From contig JAXIVH010000005.1 in assembly GCA_036785325.1 (NCBI GenBank), positions 2,074,334 through 2,138,333 of the forward strand: DNA of 64,000 nt, given 5' to 3'. Position 1 is the stretch's first letter. Every line of letters begins with the position of its first letter. Below the pieces are notes generated by a model. That model made no database searches and was not told the origin of the DNA. It saw only the letters and a list, made by a program, of their open reading frames with translations. Source of the DNA: Urophycis tenuis. Taxonomy: Eukaryota; Chordata; Actinopteri; Gadiformes; Phycidae. Of the stretch, positions 41,662 to 62,499 are shown one piece after another. The translations under genes were made by a program, and so were the position numbers.

Positions 41662-41935
41662 CCATTCGCTCCAGTGTGCTAGGCGTTTAGCCCCGCCCCC
41701 TTCGCGCCGGTGAGCTAGGCGTTTAGCCCCGCCCCCCTTCACTCCGGTGAGCTAGGCGTTTAGCCCCGCCCCCCTTCGCTCCGGTGAGCTAGGCGTTTAG
41801 CCCCGCCCCCCTTCGCTCCGGTGAGCTAGGCGTTTAGCCCCGCCCCACTTTGCTCCGGTGAGCTAGGCGTTTAGCCCCGCCCCACTTTGCTCCAGTGAGC
41901 TAGGCGTTTAGCCCCGCCCCCTCGCTCCGTACACA
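41662..41935 (+). repeat. 37-bp GC-box minisatellite, seven copies
   Basis: GCTAGGCGTTTAGCCCCGCC starts at 41678, 41714, 41751, 41788, 41825, 41862 and 41899, a period of 37 bp after the first step of 36. Each unit has the Sp1-type core CCCCGCCCC. Copies differ by a few bases (TTCGCTCCGG against TTTGCTCCGG), with neighbours most alike. Confidence 0.95.
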
Positions 41936-41939
41936 TACA

Positions 41940-42640
41940 CAGTGCACCACGGCTCCTCCCGGTCCACGGTTCTCTTTCCACAGAGGAAGAAGTACAGCTC
42001 TCCATTTCTTCACTTGTGTACCTGAATCTCCATCCTCAGTCCTTCCCATTCTCGTATACTCTTTATCTATCACATATCACTCCTCATATGCTCTTTCCAT
42101 TTTCACCTTGAAACACCGTACTGTATATATATATTATGATTATACCAGATTTTTTTTTTACTGTGAATGTTTTTGTGCTGCATCCCACCCTACTCCGTAG
42201 TTTTATTGGTTGCTCTCATGTGGAATGTTTGTGCTGAGCCAATCGAATGTTGTGTTTACATTAAAGCCACACTTTTCCTAACTATTCCCAATGTCTGGCC
42301 TTGTCTTTACTCCAAAGTGAGGGGCTGAACGCGCCTCGTGCTCTCTCACACACACACACCGGCCAGGCCAGAGGGCCCTCGATGCGCTATCATTCCTTTC
42401 CTCGGCGCGCCGGTCTGAGAGATTAAGGTTAGCTGTAGAAATTAGGCAACGTTATTAGAGTGGCCCTCTTTTAATGGTTCATTACCTTGTGCATAATGCT
42501 GTGTACTCAGTGACTCAAATGTGGCCAGAATACAAAAGGATTTGGAAGCGGGCCTTCCACTGCAGTAGGACAGCACTTTGGGAAATGTAGCACAGAGCAG
42601 AGAGAGAGAGAGAGAGAGAGAGAGATCAACAGCATTGTAC
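41940..42640. other. Spacer between convergent gnao1 and cog4
   Basis: No coding exon seen. It holds the distal ATTAAA of gnao1 (42260-42265) and a (GA)n run at 42600-42625. Confidence 0.45.
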
Positions 42641-42652
42641 AGTGGCTCTCAA

Positions 42653-42658
42653 TTTATT
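42653..42658 (-). terminator. Candidate cog4 poly(A) signal
   Basis: TTTATT on plus is AATAAA on minus, 556 bases past the cog4 stop codon. The inferred 3' UTR includes the AAT/AAC trinucleotide run at 43066-43107. Confidence 0.45.
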
Positions 42659-43213
42659 AGGTTAAAAGTGTCCCATCAGCACAGACAAGAAGCTATTCAT
42701 ATATTGAATGGCGCGCGCTGGATCAGGAGTCTGACCCGCTTCTGTCAGTCTAATGGATGTGATGTTCATCACCGCTGTGTGATGGCGGGCGGGCCCCGCG
42801 AGAGCTCATTTAGCACACTTTTACTTACAGGTAGGAGAAGGGAAAAAAAAAAAAAAAAAAAAACGGAAGTCCCCAGATTGACGTTCTCATGAAATTAAAC
42901 ATTTGAGAGATTCTTTTACATTTGATATTCCCCCGACACGCCCCAGTTCCCCAGCTGAGCCGGGATACTCGACAGCCAGTCAGGCTCCAGGAACGAGCCC
43001 AGTAACCACCCAAGTAGCGACATGGCAGCTGTTTGACATGTCAATGGAAATGAATCTCCATCAACAGTAATAATAATAATAATAACAACAACAACAATAA
43101 TAATAATCCAACCCCATTAAACACATATGTACAATAAAAATAGAAGAGCTCTACAAGTTAAATTAACCAGCCAATCATCAGCCAGTCATCCCCGGCGGCA
43201 CCGGCCCGGACCG

Positions 43214-52978
<9,765 letters not shown>

Positions 52979-53204
52979 CTTCGCAGACGTCAACAGTCGG
53001 TTTACGGCAAGGGGTCGAAGCTGGTTTTACGACACACGTTATGGACACGACAGCAACAATCGTAGCCTCACAGCGTGGGTGTGTCAAAAGAGTAACATGC
53101 ATGACGTCACCAAACATGCATTATTTATGGTATGTATGTATGTCATTCGTTGCGCAGAACTATATTAATGCTATGGAGAGCAAATGGGATATTTATAGAG
53201 CAAA

Positions 53205-53575
53205 ACAAGTTAGGAGTTGGAGTTGTCAAGTTCGGAGTCGTCAGACTCTTGGACTCTCTCCCCTATGGCAGGAGGCTGCGGTCCATCAGGACCAAAACCT
53301 CCCACCACATGAACAGCTTCTTCCCAGCTGCAGTTGGGATCATGAACAAGTCCCGGGACCCCCCTCACTCCCTCCTCGAACCCCACTGACAACGTCACTG
53401 ACTCTTTGCACTCTTTGCACCATTGCACTCATTCCTCCCTTGAATTTTACTGTAGGCATTTCAATAATGCAGAATTTTACATCTTGTATAACCTTACAAT
53501 TTATATTTATGTTTTTTTCATTTTTTGTAAAAAAAATAATCTCTGGCAATAAAACGGTTTCTGATTTCTGTTTCT
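53205..53575 (+). mobile_element. 5'-truncated LINE: end of ORF2 and 3' tail
   Basis: A plus frame reads RRLRSIRTKTSHHMNSFFPA and AVGIMNKSRDP, typical of the C-terminus of fish Rex1/L2-like reverse-transcriptase ORFs, followed by TTGCACTCTTTGCACCATTG and an AATAAA-bearing tail near 53550. No full ORF remains. Confidence 0.65.
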
Positions 53576-53795
53576 GATGCACTACTGCACTCTATAAACA
53601 CTTTAAAACACCAGTTACCTCAACTTCACTTTTTAAACAATACGAGGCTTGCCATCGTGTTGATTGTTGTTTTTTATTGTCTATTGTTATTGTTGTTTGC
53701 TGATTGTTTACTGTTGCGAACCAACCAAGACAAATTCCTCATAGGTGCAAATCTACTTGGCAATAAACACCTTTCTGAGTTCTGAGTTCACCAAG
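53576..53795 (+). mobile_element. Second LINE 3' tail adjoining the previous one
   Basis: Tail signature GACAAATTCCTCATAGGTGC and TTGGCAATAAACACC, ending TCTGAGTTCTGAGTTC. It starts GCACTACTGCACTCT. Probably a separate insertion or a different subfamily from the element on its left. Confidence 0.55.
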
Positions 53796-53817
53796 AGAGT
53801 AGTCTACACCTTCCATC

Positions 53818-54184
53818 CATCCATTATCGTGACCGCTTATCCTCTACGAGGGTCGCTGGAGCCAATCCCAGCTGCAACGGGCGAGAGGCGGGGTACACCC
53901 TGGACAGGTCGCCAGCCTATCACAGGGCTAACATACATAGACAAACAACCATTCAAACTCACATACACACCTATGGTCAATTTAGAGACACCAATTAACC
54001 TAATCCCCAACCTGCATGTTTTTGGTCTGTGGGAGGAAGCCGGAGTACCCGGAGAGAACCCACGCAAGCACGGGGAGAACATGCAAACTCCACACAGAAA
54101 GGTCCCGGTTCCCAGGTGGATTCGAACCCAGAACCCTATTGCTGTGAGGCGACAGTGCTAACCACTGCACCACCGTGCCGCCCC
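53818..54184 (-). mobile_element. tRNA-derived SINE of V-SINE/LINE2-tail type, copy 2, antisense
   Basis: Reverse complement of the 28953 element: CCATTATCGTGACCGCTTAT at its 3' end, then GGAGGAAGCCGGAGTACCCG, GGAGAACATGCAAACTCC, TGGATTCGAACCCAG (B box antisense) and CACCACCGTGCCGCCCC at its head. Confidence 0.8.
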
Positions 54185-54445
54185 TAGTCTACACCTTTCC
54201 TTTCTGAATTCATACTTATTATTTTCAACAACAACATGCCACTCAAGCTAATTGTAGTGTATCCCATAATGGATACATAAATATATAAATAATATATAAA
54301 TGACACCACAAATCACACCATTATTTGTTGTGAACTGCCTGTCCCAATTACATTCTAATATGAGGTTATCAAAAATAATATCAGGTCTTCAAAGCCTCTA
54401 ATGTAGGAATGAAAAATACTTTCATCAAAGACACATTAATACAAC

Positions 54446-54451
54446 TTTATT
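54446..54451 (-). terminator. Candidate gfod2 poly(A) signal
   Basis: AATAAA on minus, 1.4 kb past the gfod2 stop. The stretch 54452-55886 would be its AT-rich 3' UTR; no other gene is seen in it. Confidence 0.45.
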
Positions 54452-55886
54452 TGTTTTAGAACGTGTAATTGACAAATGTTGTGTCCCTGCCAGGGACCAA
54501 TGTTCCTTGTATAAATGCAATACAAGTTATGTTCACACAGCAAATTAAACAACGCCGACATGAAACAAAAGTTAAATATTACAGCTTAACAGAAATTCAC
54601 AGGCTGGAAAATATACAGTGTGAGAACTTTAATCCACACCCATACATACAAAATAAATACAACAGGTTCATTTTGCAGCAAATTGGCTGGTACAAGCATT
54701 ACACTGCTTAGGTTTGTGGCATTCTTTCAGTGCAATAAAACGATGTTTAGTAGTTGTACAATTCCAAAGGTATAAGTAATATGTGTGTGTCATTAAGACA
54801 CTATGTAAACATCTTTTTTTTTTTTGAAAAGCACTATTAGGATAACGTGAGGTAAGCATGTGACATCAAATGGTCGTCACCTCATCTGCAGATAAGTGAC
54901 TCTATTTACTTAACATATCTCTGTACTGCAACCCTACCAGCTCCATGGGTCCGTAGAACCCATATTGTAAAACATCTGAAATAAAGTGTAATGCAGTCGT
55001 TGCTGGTGTGTTGGAGGTCGCAAATGCCATTCACTTACCATTTCTTGATCATTATTACCAAGCGTTGTCAGAATGCACATTAGTATCTGTCACACACATT
55101 AAATCCAGTGGTTCTACTCAACCAAAACGTTTACAAAAGCACAACGCAAACCAAAATAGGATGAACTTTAAAAAGGGGAAACTGGGGATTCCAGAAATAT
55201 CTGAGAATCACACCGGTGAATCAAAATAACGACAATATATATTAATTCAATAGTTTTTCCTTTTAACATATGTAAACACTGTTACATATAGCCTTGAAAC
55301 GTTACAACACATTTTCTGATGTCAATGGCTGTTAATTTGGATTTGAGCGTCAACACCACACCGTGTTGTTCGTGTTTCTGCACTGACTGCTGAACAAACA
55401 GACAATAAATGAAAAAGACACAAACTCCACTTTGTTGGAAACACTTTCAAATTTGTAAACCTATGGAAAAAAAAAAGTAGACCTAAACATTTTTAAATTA
55501 AAAAAGTCTCGACAGTTCTATTACTTTCATTTTGTATCACTGCACAGACATTTGTCAATAATTAGCAGTGTCTAGCATATTAAAAATATTAAAAAAATTA
55601 ACACCCCCTGGAATAGTCAACTTCTATCGCCAATGTATAAAGAAAAAATAATTTAAAAGAAAGGCTTGACATGTTTAAAGGTTAGAGCGTCTTAGATTGT
55701 ATATTCTTGACAATACTCAAACTCATTCAAAATTAGAAAATGAAAACCAACATTTTTTTAAAAAACCATTAAGAAAAAGAGACAACCCAACTTAAAAGTA
55801 GTTTCCTCCCGCCACACAACACGTACGTCTGGGTTTCGTAGTTCTACGTTAGAAGCTTAATCTTTTGGAGGAGCTCCACGCCGCCG

Positions 55887-58287
55887 TTAGCTCTTGTTCC
55901 TCTGCAGCGCCTCACACAGGTTGTGGTTGGGGTCCGGTTCCTGAGTCATGACCTCGACGCTCTCCCACTCCCCGCTGCGACTCGAGCGCTTCACCGCCTC
56001 CACCACCGTCTGCACGTACAGCCCGTCCTCGAAGGTGGGCGCCGTGGCGACCGGCTCCCGCGCCCACGACCGCCGCTCGGCGTGCGCCTGGAACGAATGT
56101 CTCAGCGCCGTCACCATGGAGCCCAGCCCCCTGAGGTGGGGCAGCGGCAGGTCTCGGACCGCCGGCGCCGGCGCCGCCCGCACGCCGTCCCCCAGCAGCA
56201 GCTCCTCGCCGTCGCCCCCGGCGCGCTGTCCGTACAGCCGGGTGCCCCGGGCCACCAGCCGCCCCGTGGACCCCACCACCATCACCTCCTGCGTGAAGGC
56301 GCCGGGCATGTTGAAGTTCAGCGTCACCGTGCAGCACACGCCGCCGGAGCCGGAGCCCGGCCCGCGGCCCGACCCGGGCTCGCCCATCAACATCTGGAAG
56401 AAGCAGAAGTCGTCGCTGGTGACGCGGCGGATGCCGCAGATGGACCCGCTCTGCTGCAAGAACGTCCGGAGCAGGCCGTGCACCCGCTGGGCCCGGGAGC
56501 CGATCAGGTGACTCAGGAGGTCGATGATGGTGGACCCCACCGTGTGGAGGCCGCCCCCGCCCATCAGCTCCTCACAGGTCCAGCCGTAGGCCCGGTCAAG
56601 CAGGCTCGGCCCGTAGACCCTGACGTCGCACACCTGCACGTCCCCCACGTATCCCTCCATCAACAGGCGGCGCATCGCCACAAACGTCGGCAGGAAGCGC
56701 AGGGTGTTACCCACGATGCTCAGCAGCTGAGGGTAGTACCGGGCGGCGGTCACCATCTTGAAAGAATCCAGAGCAGTCGCAGCCTTCTCACAGACCACAT
56801 TCTTACCTATGCCTGTGACAGGGGGGCAGGAATACGTTATACTTCTGATTCAACACTGAAATCATGTGAATACATAATTCAGTGTCGCAACATTAAATGT
56901 ATGAAGCATCTAAACAATTCTCAAGTTGAAGTTTTACACATCATGCAGGGTTTTTCCTGGCTCAGAATGGGCTTTTTGGGGGAGACCCCACATGGCACTA
57001 AGCATGATCTATGAGTGTGTTACCTTATTTGACAGAAGATTGAGAATTTTGTCATTTATATCAACTTTAGAGACAGAAAAATACATTCTGCTTGAGTAAA
57101 TTGTAACATTGGAAGGACAACAACTTACTCAACATTTGCATTTATATACAGTCCCTATTTATAAAAGCCAATATTCATTAGTGAGAGGTCCTCATGGGTT
57201 AGGTGCTTCAAAATCAAAAAGGTCCTTGCAGCTCACCATAACTTTAAAAGCATAAATAGAAAAGAACACCAAACATAAATGGACACCATCAACTCTCCCT
57301 GACCCTTCCTCACACCCTCTCCTATCTCCCACCCTCTCCTTTCGTTCATCCTCCCCCTCGTGTCTCTCCATCAAAAAAAAAAAAAAAAAAAAAAAAGCAG
57401 CCTTGCCTTGATGCCATTTTTTGTACAGCCCTATGAACGTAGGAGTGGTCTGTGATGTTACCTGTGCACACTCACACAAAATACATGATTCGTGAATTTT
57501 TCATGTATTCACGTAGTGTGCATGCAAGAGTCTTATTTCTGCCATAATTTGCCACAATGTTGTCCCGGTTATTCTGTTGGGACACGACAAACTCAGGAAG
57601 CTGAAACAGGAAACTGAGGTAAACTGTCAGGAATTCCTGAGATAAGCTAACCGTTGCCACACCCACTTAAATTCCTATCGCAGTGCGCCGCACACATACT
57701 CATATGTCGAGTAGAGCATTAGGGACAACTAAAATACAATAAAGATAATTATATACCTTCTTTGTCATTTAAAATAAGCCAGGGGAGTGCTGTATGTAGG
57801 AGACAGTACAGCTTCGGAAAATAAAATTACTATTGTGTTTATAAGGGACATAATTTGGCACACATAGGTGTGCCAAAGCATTCTGCAGGTCTTCTTGGTT
57901 TCTAGTTTTGAACGCTTCCGTCAGCTCAATCGCTGTGCCGAGTCGGCCCGCTGCTCGGGGATCCTGGCACACGTGTTAAACCGCACCGTGTATATTTTTT
58001 GGGCGCCCGGTTCGAGCGTCACGACGGCCTTTACCCAGTGCGTTGACCGCGATCTGGCGCGTCATCGGCGGTGGAATGTAGATGCAGACCAAGTGGACGT
58101 CGGGGTGCAGCAGCACGTCATCCGACCGGCTGGTGTGGAAGGGAATGCCCAGCTCCTTGGCCAAGCAGCCGGCCTCCTCCTCGCTCTGTCCCCACAGCGC
58201 GTGGACCTCAAAGCCCTCCGCCTGCAGCAAGGGGACCAGCACACGGGCTGTGCTGCCGGTGCCAAACACGCCGACCCCTGGCAACAT
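55887..58287 (-). CDS. gfod2: GFOD2, glucose-fructose oxidoreductase domain-containing protein 2
   Basis: GFOD2 is a GFO/IDH/MocA-family protein reported as secreted and linked to extracellular matrix; its substrate is not established. Two coding exons: 58287-58035 and 56812-55887 (stop TAA), joined in frame as ALG/IGKNVVCEKA. They give 392 residues (human 385). The N-terminal Rossmann fold shows GVGVFGTGSTARVLVPLL (GxGxxGxxxA-type nucleotide site). Then come CIYIPPPMTRQIAVNALG, ARYYPQLLSIVGNTLRFLPT, WTCEELMGGGGLHTVG, DFCFFQMLMGEP, TLNFNMPGAF and FEDGLYVQTVVEAVKRSSRS. An insert rich in Gly/Ser (GSGRGPGSGSGG) after MLMGEP makes it slightly longer than human. Met at 58287 aligns with the human MLPG; an in-frame Met lies at 58308. 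Exon 2 is GC-rich and has a long spurious antisense frame. Confidence 0.95.
57374..57396 (+). repeat. Poly(A) run in gfod2 intron
   Basis: About 23 uninterrupted A with no clear retroposon attached on either side. Confidence 0.85.
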
Positions 58288-58309
58288 GGCCCCGCGCCTC
58301 ACAGCCAAC

Positions 58310-58769
58310 CTCCGGTCGGAACCAAGGCCATCCCCGTCAACACGCCGTCAGACCCAACCTGCACAAAGACCCACAAGAGATCACCTGGAGGGACGGCACA
58401 GGGGACTTGACACTCCTGAAAGGAGGAACTTTTGTAATACTCCCTTGAACACTGGATCCATTCAAAGTGTATCTGATCGGGTTGTTATATTTCTGTTATG
58501 GTTATAATAGTCCTTCTTTCCGTCCTGTTTGTGTGCGTCAAAGCTGTTGCTGAGCAACAATGCAAATGTGATGTAAATATAATTTGCCAGGGATCAATTC
58601 AGTTACTATGAGGGAATTGACTGTCAGACATAGGCTGCCGTATGTGCCCACAAAGTGTCTGTATGGGTGTCTGCAAATACACCTGCAAATAGTGGTTTGG
58701 GTCAAATGTGTCCATTGTCCCAAGAGGGACAGAGGATCAGTCAGTGACACCACTGACTGTATCTCTCTA

Positions 58770-58812
<43 letters not shown>

Positions 58813-59410
58813 GCATTCATAATTGTGAACACCTGCTTACGTCAAAACACATGAAACAAGAATTCCCTTATCTCCCATACTTAAAATCTATTTTGATAGT
58901 TTTTTTTAAAGCTGGACGTAAATATTCCAAAACAATACCAATCAGTCATCCATAACGAGCTAATAGATTAGCTTACACTGAGCAGTGTGTGTGTGAGTGC
59001 ACGCGAGTCGGAGAGTTATCTCTGGTGGTTCGATCCGACGAACGCTCGCGATGCGAACGAACGAACGAACTGAAGTCCCGAACGTGAAAGCACGAAGTCC
59101 CCAAAACGTTCTAGAAAGTGCTGGAAACGCTTCGGTTCGTGCTCGCGAGGCGTTAGAACCCCGTTTAAACCAAACGTATAAACCAGAGCTACAACCGAGG
59201 GCGGAACTAGCATCACCACACAGCTGTTAGCTAATTACTGCCGCATTAAGTCAACTATAACTGATTATACAGATACACAAAAACACACAACCCCCATCAG
59301 AAAACATCGTTGAAATAAATCGTGTTGAAATTATTTCGTAAAATGACCTGTTCCCAAGACGACAGCGGTGGCGACCGTGATCTTCGGCTCGTCCAGATCC
59401 GGGCGCTGCC
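58310..59410. other. gfod2 5' flank
   Basis: No further coding exon recognised. It includes an (AC)n run at 58771-58811. The 59.0-59.2 kb part is CpG-richer (GAACGCTCGCGATGCG, GAACGAACGAAC) and is a candidate gfod2 promoter or 5' exon. Confidence 0.4.
58771..58811 (+). repeat. (AC)n microsatellite upstream of gfod2
   Basis: About 20 uninterrupted AC units. Confidence 0.95.
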
Positions 59411-59412
59411 CA

Positions 59413-59600
59413 GTTGCTAGCAGGTTGCTAGGCAGTACGTCTACGGGCAGCAGCCTGCGATACATACGCGGTGATAAAAACAACGTAGCATGTTGCTAGC
59501 AGGTTGCTAGGGAGTCACGTCTACGGGCAGCAGCATGCGATGCGGACGCGGTGATAAAAACAACGTGACGTGTAGCGAGCAGGTTGCGAGGCAGGAGCAT
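59413..59600 (+). repeat. 79-80 bp tandem repeat, about 2.3 copies
   Basis: GTTGCTAGCAGGTTGCTAG begins at 59413 and 59492, and a decayed form begins at 59572. Each unit also has GTCTACGGGCAGCAGC and GCGGTGATAAAAACAACGT. It is CpG-rich and lies between gfod2 and thap11. Confidence 0.9.
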
Positions 59601-59639
59601 CATACGTATGCAATTATGAACATAAAGTGACCTGATGAC

Positions 59640-60340
59640 AAATCAAGTCCATCTTGTATTCTGATGTTCTAACACTAATGGTGTTTGAAAGAAACCATGT
59701 GTAACCGCGTCAAAGAATTGACATTCATAATGTGATTACAAAAAAATAATATTGGTGTCACGCTTGCAGTCATGATCATATGTATGGAACATTATAAACA
59801 CATAAGTAGTCTTGATATTAAAGTGTTAAACTTGGCACTGTATCTGAATGAAACACCAAATCATATTAATAATTAATATCAACTGCTTTTACAACATACC
59901 ACGGTCACTATCCATTTCACCCAGTAGATGGCGCTGTGCCTCGAATCTCAACAAATATGAAAGAAGAAGAAATCGTATCTAAACAAAACTTTTACATCCA
60001 ACTAATAATAGTTTACATCCAAATAATAATAGTTGGATGTATCTGGATACATCCATGGGTATTCCCATGGATGTTTTATAAGAACGGTATCCCACTACAT
60101 CCAAAAACATCTAAATCGTTATCCTTCGAAAAATGTTGTATCTTATTATCTCGGTAAATAATAATGAACATCAATCCGAATAGATACATCATGTGGATTG
60201 CATGGGAACGCGTTGTCTCGCACATTGGTTTTAGTCTTTTAATTATGGCATTTTAAAACGTGGCTAGTATATATTTATTTCAAAGTGTAGGACTATCCGA
60301 TTACACTCTCGCCAGCAGGGGCAGTAGTTCGCTCGTCTTC
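59640..60340. other. AT-rich spacer upstream of thap11
   Basis: No gene seen. It holds two inverted repeats built on ACATCCA (59994-60074). Confidence 0.45.
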
Positions 60341-60363
60341 GATCTCTAAATGAAAATGGATTA

Positions 60364-60376
60364 TGGGAGATGTAGT
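60364..60376 (-). promoter_or_regulatory. ZNF143/THAP11-type SBS motif, distal copy
   Basis: On minus this reads ACTACATCTCCCA, a full match to ACTACANNTCCCA, the core recognised by ZNF143 with THAP11 and HCFC1. It lies 311 bases before the thap11 ATG. Confidence 0.7.
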
Positions 60377-60543
60377 TCTTATTGAAGGCGCTGATAAATT
60401 ATAAAATTGAAACTTTTAACCAATACAAAAACCAATGAAATAATTCTAAATTAAGTGAATTGTGTGCGTTTTTCATTGTATTAAAGTGCACTTGTATTCG
60501 TGTTTCGGTGTTTGTTACACGACATTTTCTGTGGGAAAATATA

Positions 60544-60575
60544 CCGGAAGCTGTTAGCATTGTGGGACGTGTAGT
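60544..60575 (-). promoter_or_regulatory. thap11 core promoter: ETS site and proximal SBS motif
   Basis: CCGGAAG (60544-60550, plus) is an ETS-type site. 60575-60563 on minus reads ACTACACGTCCCA, again a full match to ACTACANNTCCCA, 112 bases before the thap11 ATG. Both are typical of TATA-less promoters. Confidence 0.7.
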
Positions 60576-60686
60576 TCCGCCTAAAGGCGCTGGGCTTGAC
60601 AACAACGCGCAGAAGAACGAAACAAAAATAAAATAACCAAAACTCCTTTTAAATAACGTATTTTTCAACGATATAGCACCACAAGG

Positions 60687-61517
60687 ATGCCTGGGTTCAC
60701 TTGCTGTGTTCCTGGCTGTTACAACAACTCGCATCGGGACCGGGAGCTACGGTTCTACACGTTTCCTAAGGACATCACGCAGAGAGAGCTGTGGCTGAAG
60801 AACATCTCCCGGGCCGGGGTCAGTGGCTGCTTCAGCACCTTCCAGCCCACCACGGGACACAGGGTGTGCAGCGTGCATTTCTCCGGCGGGCGGAAAACTT
60901 ACAACATCCGCGTACCGACTCTGTTCCCGCTGCGCGGCGTTAACGAGCGAAAGAACCGCCGAGGCAGGGCCAGGGGAAAGAAAGTCTCCGCGGCCGCTCC
61001 GGCGGCGGCGCGGCCGCGTCCTGCAAGTCACCCCGGTATTGTGATCACTAATGTTTTTTCAACTTCTGCCGATGAGGCCGATGGCAGTGCAACCGCCGAG
61101 GCCGGCATCGACAACCTGACCGTCGTGCAAATAGACCAGAACGGCGAGTACGTGGGCGCCACCAGTGTGGCGGTCCAGCCCTACAGGATCGGCGTCCCTG
61201 CGGATGTTTCGAGCACTACCGACCCCACCGGCGAGGAGCGGTCCCCCGACGACCCCCTCGAATACATCAGCGTGATCAGCAATCCCCTGGACCACTCGTA
61301 CTCGCTGACCACCGGGACGACCTCGACCGAGTTGCTGCGCAAACTAAACGAACAGCGGGACATCATTGCGCTGATGGAAGTGAAGATGAAGGAGATGAAG
61401 GCGACCATCCGGCAGCTTCGCGTGAGCGAGGCCAAGCTTCAAGAAGAGGTTCGGGACCGGGACCGCGTGCTGTCCTGCAGTCCAGCTGTTTCCTTTACCG
61501 TGAGAAAGAAAATCTAA
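60687..61517 (+). CDS. thap11: THAP11 (Ronin), THAP-domain transcription factor
   Basis: THAP11 binds promoters with HCFC1 and ZNF143 and drives metabolic and housekeeping genes; it is essential in early embryos and for cobalamin metabolism. A single exon of 276 residues. The THAP zinc finger spans residues 1-82, with C6, C11, C61 and H64 as C2CH ligands, conserved W36 and the AVPTIF-like box RVPTLF (75-80). MPGFTCCVPGCYNNSHRD and AGVSGCFSTFQPTTGHRVCS are nearly identical to human. The HCFC1-binding motif DHSY is at 202-205, directly before a coiled coil (about 214-262; LLRKLNEQRDIIALMEVKMK). The long polyglutamine run of human THAP11 is absent; a basic, Ala-rich linker takes its place. Intronless as in mammals. 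Two SBS motifs upstream suggest self-regulation. Confidence 0.97.
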   Translation: MPGFTCCVPGCYNNSHRDRELRFYTFPKDITQRELWLKNISRAGVSGCFSTFQPTTGHRVCSVHFSGGRKTYNIRVPTLFPLRGVNERKNRRGRARGKKVSAAAPAAARPRPASHPGIVITNVFSTSADEADGSATAEAGIDNLTVVQIDQNGEYVGATSVAVQPYRIGVPADVSSTTDPTGEERSPDDPLEYISVISNPLDHSYSLTTGTTSTELLRKLNEQRDIIALMEVKMKEMKATIRQLRVSEAKLQEEVRDRDRVLSCSPAVSFTVRKKI

Positions 61518-62485
61518 TCACGTGGAGGTCATGATGATGATGATGATGATGATGACAGCCACACAGACTCTCTCGGGAAGCCCAACATCGAGTCCCGAGA
61601 ACAAGCCCTGTTTTCTACGAATTTACGAGCTCCGACAGTTTATACATAGTAGAGCAAATAGATGCATTTTCATAGCCTGACATTTTCATCTATTCAAGAA
61701 GAGATGCGAACCCTACCCTATAATGATCTAGAACGGTCGTCCAGTTTAGTCAAGGTTTGAAGTGCACTGCTGGCCTGCTGAGTCTCCCAAGTGCTGTAGT
61801 GATTAGTTTCTGTAGTCATGACACCGTAGGCAATGCAGTTCGGCAGGCTTAGATATGACAGACAGAAGTGTGTAAGTTCAACACCACTACCATGTACACC
61901 ACGTGGGTTGCATTGTTTACCAGCTGAACTCTGTTGATTGTGTGTGTGAGACAGCAATGCCAACATACAGACAGGCGTTGCATCCCATGTCCGAGTATTT
62001 TATGCAAAGAATGTTACTTTCTTTCTCTCAAAGTGGCATGCCACTTCATGATTGTTTTTTTAAACCAAATTATCAATTTGAAGTAAATATGATTTTTCAA
62101 AAGGGGATTTAGGCTGAGTGACTCGAAGCCTTCACAGATGCATTCTTGATAAGGTGAGATATCTTGTGGATATTTCTGCACAAACAGGAAATGGGCTTTT
62201 GGGGAAGTTATCCAGTGTTTTTTTCTGTTTTACCTTGCCTCTTAAGAAAGATTAAGATTAGGCTGTTGCATAACTAATAAAATAATGGGACAGTGGACCA
62301 CGTACAAGACCTGTAAGACTGTTTCACTGATGCTTTTTGGTACACATGCAATACCATAGGAAACGTGATTTATTTATTTTTGATACATAGGCCTGACAGT
62401 CATAGGATATTGGAAAATGTATGATATCAATACGTTTCTGACCGCAACAGCTTGTAAAAAAAAAAGTACATTTTCATGTTGAATT

Positions 62486-62491
62486 AATAAA
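62486..62491 (+). terminator. Candidate thap11 poly(A) signal AATAAA
   Basis: AATAAA 970 bases after the stop codon. The 3' UTR begins with a (GAT)n run at about 61531-61553. Confidence 0.45.
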
Positions 62492-62499
62492 AATGAATT

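Noticed and set aside
41662..41935. CRISPR-like array of 37-bp units
   Set aside because: Units are directly contiguous with no spacers; a minisatellite.
55923..57014. 363-residue plus-strand open frame across gfod2
   Set aside because: It lies antisense to the GC-rich gfod2 exon 2, runs on into the intron, has no family motif, and its composition is that of the complement of a coding exon.
60747..61295. Minus-strand frames in thap11
   Set aside because: Antisense to a clear single-exon gene; no domain.
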